The notes below the pieces were generated by a model. The model worked only from the letters and a program-made list of their open reading frames with translations. It made no database searches and was not told the origin of the DNA. Below are positions 11,377 through 20,009 of a stretch of 64,000 bases of DNA, one piece after another (the stretch's first letter is position 1; the number at the start of each line of letters is the position of its first letter). This DNA is from Prostheceraeus crozeri. Lineage: Eukaryota; Platyhelminthes; Polycladida; Euryleptidae. The position numbers and the translations under genes were made by a program. The stretch is taken from contig CAJQUW010006352.1 in assembly GCA_907163375.1 (NCBI GenBank), positions 62,001 to 126,000 of the forward strand. Direction: 5' to 3'.

Positions 11377-11826
11377 ATGGAACTAGGCAAAAATGTATAT
11401 TTTCATAAATGCTTTGCTTTTAACACAATAAAAATGACTGCAAAACGAAAGGCATCTTTTTCTCGGAAGAATGGTTCTTTTAGACCTTCAAGTCAGTTTA
11501 AGAAGGCATTGCGAAAGTTAAACAGCATGCGAAACAATAAAGTTAAGTGCAAATTAATTCAAAACTCAAGTGATGATTTCATCCGTGATTTGGCTTTTGC
11601 AATACACAAATGCCTCCCAATATACAAGCCTTTATTGAGTACTGATTCTCTAAACAGCATTAGAAAATTTTCAAATCCAAGAAGCAGTGATATGAAAAGG
11701 CGGAACTTAGTTCAGCGTGGAGGTGGTGGGTTTTTGAATATGCTGAATGATATTGGAAACAGCATTTACAATGTACTCAACAGTCCACTAGGGAAAGTTG
11801 TAGCAGGTGCCGCAGTGTTGCTATAG
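11377..11826 (+). CDS. Small basic protein with GGG site and hydrophobic tail, possible minor virion protein
   Basis: The frame gives 149 residues, or 130 if translation starts at the ATG at 11434 (MTAKRKASF). The N-terminal two thirds are basic. Near the end QRGGGGFLNMLNDIG is followed by an amphipathic or hydrophobic stretch ending GKVVAGAAVLL. A di-glycine site before an amphipathic helix recalls adenovirus pVI/pX-type precursor proteins, which are cut by the protease also encoded here. The similarity is one of layout only. It follows the previous stop by 10 bp. Confidence 0.6.
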   Translation: MELGKNVYFHKCFAFNTIKMTAKRKASFSRKNGSFRPSSQFKKALRKLNSMRNNKVKCKLIQNSSDDFIRDLAFAIHKCLPIYKPLLSTDSLNSIRKFSNPRSSDMKRRNLVQRGGGGFLNMLNDIGNSIYNVLNSPLGKVVAGAAVLL

Positions 11827-11880
11827 ACGACGAATCATGGATTGACACGTCATCATTGATTGATGACTCATGTGAATATG

Positions 11881-11888
11881 TATATAAG
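11881..11888 (+). promoter_or_regulatory. TATATAAG core promoter
   Basis: TATATAAG 88 bp before the ATG at 11976, in the gap after the preceding gene. It fits a TATA box with a ~60-nt leader. Confidence 0.65.
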
Positions 11889-11975
11889 AGAGACGCGCTT
11901 GTACTCTTTAATCACTTTCAAGCTATCATTCATCGCTGACGGTTGAAAAGCTCCGAATAAGTACAACATTGAATT

Positions 11976-12722
11976 ATGTCTCAAAAAATGTTTATAGTTA
12001 GAGAGGAGAGCGACTCATTTGAACGTGATCTCTTTAAATTCCGACCGACAAGGAAGGTTCAAGGGATTGGAAATACCTTTTACTTCCAAACGTTGAGCTA
12101 TGGTGACGATGGTTTCTACCTTCAAGTTCCATTTTTCCATAGTAATGGTATGTCTTCATCTGGATATAGCAACATGAGACAAATGCGAGTGACCTTTCCG
12201 AAATGGCAGCAGATGATACTCAAAACCATCGACTCTTTGGCGAAGGAATGCGTTGTGTTGCCCGAAAGTGCTCCTACACATTGGAGGAAGGCGTTAGAGG
12301 AAGGAAGTGGCTATAAGGATTTACCCGAGTTCGATACGCTATTCTTGAAATTGTCCGATCACTTTCAAGCATTCGATCTACTTGGAAATACAATGGAGTG
12401 TGATGATCTTAAGCGCGGACGATACATGGGTTTAATACACGTCAACGGACTATACATTGGTGCTCACGGCTCAACCGGAAAAGTGGCATCGTTACAAATG
12501 AAAGTTCTACAGTTGGTTTATGAGCCAATGCCGATTGATAAGTGTCTAATCACCATCGATAAACCTGCTTCAAAAGATGGGAAGGATGTTGAAGAAAGCA
12601 AAAAGCGGGGACGGAAATCCAAGGAAGGGAGTGTTAAGTTGAAATTGAAACGCCAAGATGCTCAAATTGACGCGAGAAGTTATTTTAATGCTGACATTGA
12701 TGAGGAAACACAAATGCTGTGA
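11976..12722 (+). CDS. Unknown Polinton protein with basic linker, possibly DNA-binding
   Basis: A 248-residue frame. Residues 1-190 look like a compact mixed or beta-rich domain (GNTFYFQTLSYGDDGFYLQVPF; MGLIHVNGLYIGAHG). They are followed by a lysine-rich linker (KKRGRKSKEG, KLKLKRQ) that could be a nuclear localisation signal, then an acidic tail (ADIDEETQM). An acidic C-terminal tail after a beta-rich domain is seen in single-stranded-DNA-binding proteins, so such a role is possible but unproven. A TATATAAG box lies upstream and an AATAAA at about 12749 follows. Confidence 0.75.
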   Translation: MSQKMFIVREESDSFERDLFKFRPTRKVQGIGNTFYFQTLSYGDDGFYLQVPFFHSNGMSSSGYSNMRQMRVTFPKWQQMILKTIDSLAKECVVLPESAPTHWRKALEEGSGYKDLPEFDTLFLKLSDHFQAFDLLGNTMECDDLKRGRYMGLIHVNGLYIGAHGSTGKVASLQMKVLQLVYEPMPIDKCLITIDKPASKDGKDVEESKKRGRKSKEGSVKLKLKRQDAQIDARSYFNADIDEETQML

Positions 12723-12830
12723 ATGTGAAATGAAAGTTTCTAAATGTAAATAAAGTTGTTATGGAACATGACTTGTTTTATTCTAAGCAAACTGGTGGGT
12801 GTTGGTCTTTAAAGCTTTTGAAATTTCAGG

Positions 12831-13466
12831 ATGACAGATTTCCGCCTATTCACTGATCGCACAATGTGTGTGGCCGGACCAAGTCAGTCCGGTAAAACTA
12901 CTTTTGTAACTCAATTACTACAATTTAGAAATGAGATGTTTAATAAAGAAATTAAAAGAGTTAAATGGTGTTATGGCATATTTCAACCACAACTACATTC
13001 TGCACTTCGCCAGAAAGGTTATGATGTGAAGCAAGGGTTACCGACAACTGAAGACATCAAAGCAGGTGACTTACTAGTATTAGATGATCTATTACGTGAA
13101 AGCAAATCTTCAAAGGATGTAACTGAAATGTTCATTCAAACTGCACATCATAGGGAAGCTTTTATTATCTATATCACCCAAAACATTTTTGATGGAGGGA
13201 AAGAGCAAAGAACTAGGAGTTTGAATACACATTATTTGGTAATATTTAAAAATCCAAGAGACAGTAGTCAGATACATCATCTCAGTAGACAGATATTACC
13301 TCAACAACCTAAAGTTCTTTCAAAAATATATGAAGATGTAACTAAGAAACCACATGGCTATCTATTTATTGATCTAACCCAGGAATGTCCGGAACGACTT
13401 CGATTTCGAACAAATATCATACCTAATTCCGCTGAACCAATGACAGTTTTCTCGGTTCACAGTTAG
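12831..13466 (+). CDS. A32-like genome-packaging ATPase
   Basis: A 211-residue protein of the FtsK/HerA superfamily, as in all Polintons and related viruses. Walker A is GPSQSGKTT (about residues 18-26) and Walker B is LLVLDDLL (about 83-90). A sensor-like YITQN follows at about 119. The predicted role is ATP-driven movement of DNA into a capsid. The ATG lies directly after a TTTCAGG sequence. It opens the rightward block that continues through integrase, capsid proteins and protease. Confidence 0.93.
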   Translation: MTDFRLFTDRTMCVAGPSQSGKTTFVTQLLQFRNEMFNKEIKRVKWCYGIFQPQLHSALRQKGYDVKQGLPTTEDIKAGDLLVLDDLLRESKSSKDVTEMFIQTAHHREAFIIYITQNIFDGGKEQRTRSLNTHYLVIFKNPRDSSQIHHLSRQILPQQPKVLSKIYEDVTKKPHGYLFIDLTQECPERLRFRTNIIPNSAEPMTVFSVHS

Positions 13467-13505
13467 TTTTAAGCAATGTACTTTGTTGCCTTATTATTTT
13501 CAAAC

Positions 13506-14156
13506 ATGTCGTATTCAAAGATGGTAGTCATTCCTCAAGAGGAGTATGTACAATTGACTACATTACAAAGTGCACAGGAAGTCAAAAATATAGATCAACC
13601 TATTACGAATCAACTTAAGGAACTAACACAAAAGGATATGGAAATTCAGAAGATTAAGGATCCCTATCGACGAATGCAGTTAGCAGCTGAAAACATTGAT
13701 GAGAGGCGACAGATTCGTGATAAGTTGCGACGATTTATAACCTTGTCAACACCTCGACCATATCGTGTGCGCGCTGAGCGATTATTTGACTTCATTGATC
13801 CACATGTGAAGTTCAATGAGAGAGGGGAGATAATAGATGAAACAACTGGTGATGTTATTAGAAATAGTCACATAGATGACCTTCTGCAATATGCTGTTAG
13901 AGATGTAAGGCGAAAACTAGGTGCACCACAAGGGTGGTCATATTTTCAGAAAATTTTATCTGATCAAAATGTACCACACAATATTATTGGAGGACCGACT
14001 GTGAATGAGTTGGACAAGGGTCACTTACAAGATGAAACAAAAAGTAAAACACCCACGATGGCGGTCAAGCGAGAGCTTCATGATCCCGATGATCTTCAAC
14101 CAAAAAGAGCTACTAGGCGCTCAATGCGTGTTGGAAAGGATTATAGTAAATATTAA
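13506..14156 (+). CDS. Conserved-type Polinton protein of unknown function
   Basis: The frame opens at 13476, but the ATG at 13506 (MSYSKMVVIPQEEYV) gives a more plausible start; both are possible. The ~216-residue product has an N-terminal charged, probably coiled-coil part, a central domain (RPYRVRAERLFDFIDPHV to LGAPQGWSYFQKIL) and a C-terminal basic tail (KRATRRSMRVGK). It lies 40 bp after the ATPase stop. I recognise the position as one commonly filled by a conserved unknown gene, not the function. A TTTTAAGCAATG motif precedes it. Confidence 0.75.
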   Translation: MSYSKMVVIPQEEYVQLTTLQSAQEVKNIDQPITNQLKELTQKDMEIQKIKDPYRRMQLAAENIDERRQIRDKLRRFITLSTPRPYRVRAERLFDFIDPHVKFNERGEIIDETTGDVIRNSHIDDLLQYAVRDVRRKLGAPQGWSYFQKILSDQNVPHNIIGGPTVNELDKGHLQDETKSKTPTMAVKRELHDPDDLQPKRATRRSMRVGKDYSKY

Positions 14157-14190
14157 GCAAATATAAATTAAGCTTTGCTTCTCTCATATC

Positions 14191-14517
14191 ATGTCGCTAC
14201 AAAAGTTTTGCTGCTGTTTGAAATCTGCGCTCGAAGGTAAAGGAGAAGAGGGAATAGAGGTTGATATCAATTGTGTTAGCAGTTGCTGTGGGAGTAATAC
14301 GCGTGCAAATCAGAACAAAGACGATGAGTACAGCAGTGAAACTCAGAAAGATTTATTACGACTTAAATCACCCCGCAAGTTTCAGTCGTCCGGAGGTTCT
14401 AGCTCGTGCAGCAGGTGTGGGGATAGAGAAAGTCAAGAAGTGGTTAAGGAGTCAACCGACTTACACTCTTCACAAAAATGCGAGAAAGCGGTTTCCAACG
14501 AGAAAATATGTTGTTAA
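14191..14517 (+). CDS. Small cysteine-rich frame overlapping the integrase start
   Basis: A 108-residue frame beginning MSLQKFCCCLK, with SSCCGS and CSRCG further on. Its first 44 codons lie before the likely integrase ATG (14324); the rest overlaps the integrase in another frame. The clustered cysteines near the N-terminus could be lipid-modified or metal-bound. It has a good position right after the TTAAGCAAATA motif (14153-14163). It could equally be an untranslated leader. I do not recognise the family. Confidence 0.35.
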   Translation: MSLQKFCCCLKSALEGKGEEGIEVDINCVSSCCGSNTRANQNKDDEYSSETQKDLLRLKSPRKFQSSGGSSSCSRCGDRESQEVVKESTDLHSSQKCEKAVSNEKICC

Positions 14518-15412
14518 CAATATAGATAGTCAATGGCAAGCGGACTTGGCTGACATGCAACAGATATCACAGTACAATGATGGCTATAAATACATCTTAA
14601 CCGTAATAGATATTTTATCTCGCTATGCTTGGGCACGTGCGCTGAAATCTAAACGAGGACCAGAAGTTGAAGCGGCTTTTCAGAGCATTTTCGATGAGGG
14701 GCGTGTTCCGCAAAGAATACAGACCGATCAAGGGAAGGAATTCGAAAACTCTCATGTTCGAAGTCTCCTTAAAAGTCATAATGTGGAATTGTTTAGTGTC
14801 AAAAGTGCTTATAAAGCTGCCATGGTTGAGAGGTTCAATCGCACACTGAAGACAAAAATATGGCGCTATTTCACTGCAAAAAATACACATGTTTGGATAG
14901 GTGAGCTGCAGAAATTTGTTAAGAATTACAATGAAAGCTACCATCGAATCATTAAGATGAAACCTGTCGATGTTACCCCAGATAATGCGATGGATGTATG
15001 GCTTCGATTGTATGATAAGAAAGCGAAAAACATTTCCAATGAAAAGAAAATAAATGTTGGCGATAGAGTTCGGATTTCAAAGGTTAAGTCTACATTTGAG
15101 AAGGGGTATCTACCTAATTGGACTGAAGAAGAGTTTTTTGTAGATGAAGTAAATACAAAATTTAGACCCACCATGTATAAATTAATAGATTACCATGGCA
15201 ATCCAATTGAAGGAAAATTTTACTCTTATGAATTGCAAGTAGTAGACAGAAGTGAAGAGGTGTATATGATTGACAAAATAATTAGGAAGAAAGGTCATGG
15301 CAATCAAAGGAAATATCTAGTTAAATGGAAAGGATATCCTGATTCATTCAATAGCTGGATAACGCACCAGGATCTACAAAATGTGGAGGTGGGAGACACT
15401 CGTAACTTTTAA
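14324..15412 (+). CDS. Polinton integrase (rve family) with C-terminal chromodomain
   Basis: I chose the ATG at 14324 (MSTAVKLRKIYYD); an upstream in-frame ATG at 14261 adds 21 unlikely hydrophobic residues. The ~362-residue protein has an N-terminal helical region, the RNase H-fold core with the DDE triad in QADLADM, TDQGKEF and MVERFNRT, an SH3-like segment (INVGDRVRIS), and a chromodomain (KYLVKWKGYPDSFNSWI) near the C-terminus. It catalyses insertion of linear element DNA and gives 6-bp duplications, as seen at the element ends here. The chromodomain suggests targeting to methylated-histone chromatin, a known option in this family. Confidence 0.95.
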   Translation: MSTAVKLRKIYYDLNHPASFSRPEVLARAAGVGIEKVKKWLRSQPTYTLHKNARKRFPTRKYVVNNIDSQWQADLADMQQISQYNDGYKYILTVIDILSRYAWARALKSKRGPEVEAAFQSIFDEGRVPQRIQTDQGKEFENSHVRSLLKSHNVELFSVKSAYKAAMVERFNRTLKTKIWRYFTAKNTHVWIGELQKFVKNYNESYHRIIKMKPVDVTPDNAMDVWLRLYDKKAKNISNEKKINVGDRVRISKVKSTFEKGYLPNWTEEEFFVDEVNTKFRPTMYKLIDYHGNPIEGKFYSYELQVVDRSEEVYMIDKIIRKKGHGNQRKYLVKWKGYPDSFNSWITHQDLQNVEVGDTRNF

Positions 15413-15452
15413 GCTAATATAGCATGTGTCTTCTTACATATATGAGTTTAAC

Positions 15453-17030
15453 ATGTCTACTAACTTCAATATCATTCTTCCAAGCAATAGCAACCCCAAG
15501 ATATTCCCAAGTAACAAACCATCTCTATACTCTGTTGAATTCGCTAATCCAATTACTCTGCATGGACCCCATGAAGTTGCTCTAACTGAAATTACTTATT
15601 ACAACGATATCAGTTTGCTAAAGAACAACTATTTTGAATTACATAAAGAAGTACGAGAGAAGGATGATTGCTTTCGCATATTTCAAAATAGTCTACATGG
15701 TACATGGGCTTTTCATCATCTAACTTTACATCCTTTTTCAACATCTTTACCATCTGTCCAAAACATGATTAAAATTCAAAAGGCATTTGCAACGTCAACT
15801 TTTGATTCTAAGGTTCCCACAATGAGCTTGCAAGATACAGAAAAGGAAATCGGTAGAATGTTTGAACGAATAAATGATCTCTTCAAGCTGACTTTGAATA
15901 AATTCTACAAACCAGTCATAAAGGGGTCAACAAAATTGATGAAGGAAGGGAAGCATGTTCTTCTTGTATTAGGTAAGGATTTGAGTCATACTTTTGGGTA
16001 TTCCAGAACAACTTTCTCATCAAGGTATTGGTACAATGGACGTGGGTGGAATTCGGAGAGGAAAGTCACTGATTTTCAATGTAGAATTGTGCCATTGTAT
16101 GCATTACAAAAGAGGAGCATCCGAGTAAAAAATAAATTTGAGGTCATTAGAAGTGTTGAAGACTTTGCAAGAAAGTTTCAAGGATCAGTGCCAGAAACGT
16201 TAATGACTTGTGAATATAAGAAAGAGAAAGTAACTTTATTTACTGTTGAAAAGGAGGTAGAATTTATTGTTTTTACTAAAAAGACACCATTGGAAAAGTC
16301 TGAGTCCGCTGTTATTGAATTCGGATCTGAAATGATTGGGATGTTTAAGGGCCTTGAAAGCGCACCTTGGTTGACAGAGTTAAATGATACATTCAAGGTT
16401 CAATTGTCCTCTTCTAAACTCAAAGCATCAACAAATGCTTCATGGGATATCCACATATACAGCGAAGACATATTGGGTGATGAATTGTCTACTTCCAGTG
16501 AACTTGTAAAAAGAGTTAATTTGAACATTGAAAGCTTGAAAACGCCATCTGAATTGTGTACAAAGTTAAATGAGTTTGGTGTAGATTACCTTGATGCAGA
16601 TGAATATCACTTTTCTTATGATCCACATAAGAAACGCATGATTCTAAAGGTAGGGAAGAACTCTCTTATCAAGCTGGATAGCGTGTTAACGTCCACATTG
16701 GGATTCTCAAAATCAACTATTTATGAAGGCTCATCAATAGGTGATACAACCCCATCACTAGAGCGTGATATAAGTAACTTATACGTCTATTGTAACATTA
16801 TTGAATATACAAGGGTTGGCGACATTGAGGCCCCACTTCTGCGCACATTTCCTCTCTCATCCGTAAGGAAGCAACTAATCAATCGAGAATTTATTAACAC
16901 GATGTATGTACCAATGAGCAGAAATGTCATCAATAGAATTGACATATCAATTCATGATGATACAGGTGAAGTAGTACCATTCTGTGGTGGTGTTACTGTT
17001 TTAACACTACACATCAGGACACGAGATTAA
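15453..17030 (+). CDS. Penton-like minor capsid protein
   Basis: The open frame runs from 15426, but the first in-frame ATG is at 15453 (MSTNFNIILPSNSN), giving ~525 residues. The N-terminus NIILPSNSNPKIFPSNKP followed by GPHEVALTEI is the hallmark opening of the Polinton minor capsid (penton-like) protein. The remaining sequence is beta-rich, with internal reuse of similar segments (LGKDLSHTFGYS near residue 185, LDSVLTSTLGFS near 410). It would sit at the fivefold vertices of the capsid. A TTTTAAGCTAATA motif lies just upstream. Confidence 0.85.
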   Translation: MSTNFNIILPSNSNPKIFPSNKPSLYSVEFANPITLHGPHEVALTEITYYNDISLLKNNYFELHKEVREKDDCFRIFQNSLHGTWAFHHLTLHPFSTSLPSVQNMIKIQKAFATSTFDSKVPTMSLQDTEKEIGRMFERINDLFKLTLNKFYKPVIKGSTKLMKEGKHVLLVLGKDLSHTFGYSRTTFSSRYWYNGRGWNSERKVTDFQCRIVPLYALQKRSIRVKNKFEVIRSVEDFARKFQGSVPETLMTCEYKKEKVTLFTVEKEVEFIVFTKKTPLEKSESAVIEFGSEMIGMFKGLESAPWLTELNDTFKVQLSSSKLKASTNASWDIHIYSEDILGDELSTSSELVKRVNLNIESLKTPSELCTKLNEFGVDYLDADEYHFSYDPHKKRMILKVGKNSLIKLDSVLTSTLGFSKSTIYEGSSIGDTTPSLERDISNLYVYCNIIEYTRVGDIEAPLLRTFPLSSVRKQLINREFINTMYVPMSRNVINRIDISIHDDTGEVVPFCGGVTVLTLHIRTRD

Positions 17031-17073
17031 GGCTTTACGCTATTGTGGGATCTATAATTATCTACAGGACATA

Positions 17074-17556
17074 ATGTCAGGCATTTACAGTGGTCCATCC
17101 TATCAGAGCGGCTATCCCGTGTTTGCTGGAGGTAGACGACAAGTTGGAGGAGGCATATTCGGTGCACTAAGACGTATGGTTCTCCCAACACTCAAAAAGT
17201 ATGGCGTACCATTCATGAAGCGGGTTGGAAACAGAGCTTTAGACTTTGGTGCAAATGTTGCAGCTGATGCACTTCAAGGGGAGAATATCGGTGAATCCAT
17301 GAAATTGCGTGCACAGCAATCTGCCATAGACGCATTAGATGATTTAACAAAGACGAGGCGTACAGTTCGGAAGAAACGTAGGAAGTCAAGACAAGTTGGA
17401 TCAGGTCGAGTTACTAAGCAAAGGCGTAGGAGAAGTAAAAAGCCCACCAGAGCAGCACGTTCTAAATCAAGACGTCGTGTGAAAGCAAGAAAGCGCAAAC
17501 GAAATTCCACAGCGACTGGAAACAAGTCAAAACGAAGGAAGACAACATATTTGTAA
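17074..17556 (+). CDS. Basic core/minor capsid protein with GG cleavage-like sites
   Basis: 160 residues. The N-terminus (SGYPVFAGGRRQVGGGIFGAL) contains GG and GGG sites resembling adenovirus-type protease targets, followed by an amphipathic helix (LRRMVLPTLKKYGVPFMKR). The C-terminal third is extremely rich in Arg and Lys (RRRRSKKPTRAARSKSRRR). The layout fits a DNA-condensing core protein or pVI/pX-like precursor lying between penton and major capsid genes, as in many Polintons. Function is inferred from composition and position. Confidence 0.8.
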   Translation: MSGIYSGPSYQSGYPVFAGGRRQVGGGIFGALRRMVLPTLKKYGVPFMKRVGNRALDFGANVAADALQGENIGESMKLRAQQSAIDALDDLTKTRRTVRKKRRKSRQVGSGRVTKQRRRRSKKPTRAARSKSRRRVKARKRKRNSTATGNKSKRRKTTYL

Positions 17557-17566
17557 AGCTAATACG

Positions 17567-18850
17567 ATGCAGAGTATCAATTCGGCTTTGTGTTTCTTCG
17601 ATTCACCGCCTCATCAAACTGACATTATTTCCTCAACTATTGTTGATATAGTCCCCACAACAAATATCGATGGTAACCAACAGCCTATTCAGTTTGATAT
17701 ACCTGCTAATCCTCAAGATTATATTGACTGTCAATCCATTGATTTAGAATTGTGTATACAAATTAAGAAGACTGATGGTACCAATATTGATTCAACTAAG
17801 GATAAAGTGGGATTGACAAATCTTCCTATTGCCAGTCTATTCTCAGATGTGTATTTAATATTGAATGACAAACAGATTGAAGGAGGGGATCGAGCATATC
17901 CCTATGGAGCATACATAAATACAATGACGCAATTTCAGAAGCAAGCTAAACAGTCACACTTGCAAGTTGCCGGCTGGTATGATGATCAGCAAGGGAAATT
18001 TGATGAGGTTTCAAATGGAGGTTTAAAAAAACGAATGGAATTGACAGCAGATTCAAAGGAATTATACTTGAAAGGACCTGTCTATCTTGATTTCCTTCGT
18101 CAATCTAGATATCTACTATCACAGGTTAAAATGCAAATAAAATTTATTCGTGCAAATCCTGAGTTCGCGTTAATGGCCTTTGGAGCTACAAACTATCAAA
18201 TCAACATAAGTAGTGCCGTGCTCAATGTAAGGAGAGTAACAATGAACCCGTCAGTCATCAACGAGCATGCGACAGGATTGAGGAAAAGCAATGCAATATA
18301 TCCAGTTAATCACAGTGTGTTAACAAACTTCACAATTGGTGCGGGATCATCCTCTCATGCCTACCCAAATCTTTTTCCCACTGCGATGCCGAAGGCGGTG
18401 TATATCACATTTGTGGAAAATGAGTCATTTATTGGTGCTTTTGAAAAGAATCCATTTAATTTCCAACACTTTAACGTTAGTAAACTAGCACTCTATCAGG
18501 ATGGAAAATTTGTTGCTTGCAAAGCTTATGAGCCTAATTTTAAAGAGGGTAAATTTGCACGTGAATATGGTTCTACTTTCACTGCACTGAGCATGTTTAA
18601 CACAGATGATTCAAATGGAATTACAATGGATATGTATAAAAATGGTTACTTCTTCATTATATACAATCTCACAGCAGATGCAGATCTAGGCGGTGAAAGC
18701 GTAGGAGTTACAAAGCCTGGTAATCTACGACTAGAGGTGTCATTTGAGTCACCTTTGAAGAAAACAATTACTTGCCTCATTTATGCTATCTATGATAGCA
18801 AAGTTGAAATAACGAGAATGCGAGACGTAACTGTCAGCTATCAGAGATGA
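17567..18850 (+). CDS. Major capsid protein, double jelly-roll
   Basis: 427 residues, the usual size for Polinton major capsid protein. Recognisable family features are the N-terminal IDGNQQPIQFDI and DYIDCQSIDLEL, the VYLILNDKQIEGGDRAYPYG segment in the first jelly roll, and ANPEFALM with VRRVTMNPSVINEH between the two rolls. The second roll holds FNVSKLALYQDGK and the C-terminal RDVTVSYQ. Trimers would form the hexon-like shell. An AAGCTAATA motif ends four bases before the ATG. The stop overlaps the protease start in ATGA. Confidence 0.93.
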   Translation: MQSINSALCFFDSPPHQTDIISSTIVDIVPTTNIDGNQQPIQFDIPANPQDYIDCQSIDLELCIQIKKTDGTNIDSTKDKVGLTNLPIASLFSDVYLILNDKQIEGGDRAYPYGAYINTMTQFQKQAKQSHLQVAGWYDDQQGKFDEVSNGGLKKRMELTADSKELYLKGPVYLDFLRQSRYLLSQVKMQIKFIRANPEFALMAFGATNYQINISSAVLNVRRVTMNPSVINEHATGLRKSNAIYPVNHSVLTNFTIGAGSSSHAYPNLFPTAMPKAVYITFVENESFIGAFEKNPFNFQHFNVSKLALYQDGKFVACKAYEPNFKEGKFAREYGSTFTALSMFNTDDSNGITMDMYKNGYFFIIYNLTADADLGGESVGVTKPGNLRLEVSFESPLKKTITCLIYAIYDSKVEITRMRDVTVSYQR

Positions 18851-19308
18851 GTAACTTAAGCAACATACAAATCTTGAGGAAAATGGGAAATGCTCATCCC
18901 TACTCCAAGTCAATATTTCTTGATGTCTTTTCTAGAGATAATTTACCTAATTCAATTCCTTTCTATCCTTGTTCGCTTATCATCAATACGGACAGCAACA
19001 ATCTTCCTGGTAAACATTGGGTTGCAGTGTACATCAATCGCTATAAAGTGGCTGAATATTTTGACTCTCTTAATCTACCTCGCTTACATGACATTGCATT
19101 ATGGATGAATAGGTTCTCCTGGACGATTAAGAAAGTTACATCGTTTCCACTTCAAAGCAATGTATCTCTCATGTGCGGCGGTTATGTGCTATATTTCATC
19201 AACGAGAGACCATTGAAAAATAACTGTAAAAGTGTTTTACAACTTTTTTCGAAAGACTGCTATAAAAATGATGTAATTCTTACAAAGTATATTGAAACTG
19301 TTTTGTAA
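18847..19308 (+). CDS. Adenovirus-type cysteine protease (Ulp1-like, C5)
   Basis: 153 residues, short but complete for the Polinton protease. The catalytic His is in GKHWVAVYI, the acidic residue in EYFDSL, and the Gln/Cys pair in PLQSNVSLMCGGYVLYF. The start overlaps the capsid stop by four bases (18847-18850), suggesting coupled expression. The expected role is maturation of virion proteins such as those at 11377 and 17074, both carrying GG sites. AATAAA overlaps its stop region. Confidence 0.93.
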   Translation: MSNLSNIQILRKMGNAHPYSKSIFLDVFSRDNLPNSIPFYPCSLIINTDSNNLPGKHWVAVYINRYKVAEYFDSLNLPRLHDIALWMNRFSWTIKKVTSFPLQSNVSLMCGGYVLYFINERPLKNNCKSVLQLFSKDCYKNDVILTKYIETVL

Positions 19309-19320
19309 TAAAGTTTTATT
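19307..19320. terminator. Interlocked convergent polyadenylation signals
   Basis: AATAAA on the plus strand (19307-19312) ends the rightward capsid-protease block. AATAAA on the minus strand (TTTATT at 19315-19320) sits downstream of the leftward TBP-like gene. The two signals are two bases apart, marking a shared transcription boundary. Confidence 0.65.
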
Positions 19321-19439
19321 TTATATGTAAATATCCTTGTTTTATGTTCCAAATCGTTGGGTTTAGAGGGAAAGCAAAACATGTTTACATTTCAATATGT
19401 ATTTACAAATATACAGTTCTTTTCTAAATATTTACATAG

Positions 19440-20009
19440 CTACAATGTAGATTTCACAAATATTTTTCTCAAATCACATAGGATGGGAGGAACATCATTT
19501 ATGTCTTTAATGCCGGTTATCACAATCTTTCCATTATGGAATACATGAACATGATATGGGTGCCAGTTAGTCATCTGTGCTGCTGGAAATAGTTCCACTT
19601 CATAAGTGAGATTATTTGATGATGTGACTTTACGAAAGTCATAATGATAGTTCAATTCACATAACACAGTCATTGTCTTCACTTCCCATTCAGATAATGA
19701 GTCACTAAGTAAATTTTCCAATGTAGAATGTAGATATGGTAGATCACCATCAGTGAAGCCACCAACACACTGGATTGTTCCATTTGGAAAGAATAGGATA
19801 GTCACATATTTATCCTTCCTCTGTATCCTCCATGTTAACATTGAGGGTCTTCCCAGATGTAGATTCGTTGTCGGCTTCATCTTGTGTTTTATTAATAACC
19901 ATTGCTTTCGATTGGGAATGTTCCGCTCGATTTCTTGAAGATTGAGTTTTGAGTTTACTTTTGTAGTTAACATGCGATTCACGACTTCCATCCGCTTGAT
20001 GTCCTCCAT
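19440..20009 (-). CDS. TATA-binding-protein-like (TBP-fold) protein
   Basis: 189 residues, the length of a bare TBP core. Both pseudo-symmetric lobes can be matched by eye. Lobe 1: NRMLTTKVNSKLNLQEIE matches TBP NIVSTVNLGCKLDLKTIA, and TILFFPNGTIQCVGG matches TALIFSSGKMVCTGA. Lobe 2: TYEVELFPAAQ matches SYEPELFPGLI, and VHVFHNGKIVITGIKD matches LLIFVSGKVVLTGAKV. Three of the four DNA-intercalating Phe positions are kept (residues about 74, 141, 157); the fourth has SM for RF. It should bind and bend promoter DNA, though this is untested. Its first ~66 codons overlap the tail of the 20370 gene in another frame. Both run leftward with the polymerase gene. NCLDVs such as African swine fever virus have TBP-like proteins; I know of none described in a Polinton. 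Confidence 0.82.
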   Translation of the reverse strand: MEDIKRMEVVNRMLTTKVNSKLNLQEIERNIPNRKQWLLIKHKMKPTTNLHLGRPSMLTWRIQRKDKYVTILFFPNGTIQCVGGFTDGDLPYLHSTLENLLSDSLSEWEVKTMTVLCELNYHYDFRKVTSSNNLTYEVELFPAAQMTNWHPYHVHVFHNGKIVITGIKDINDVPPILCDLRKIFVKSTL

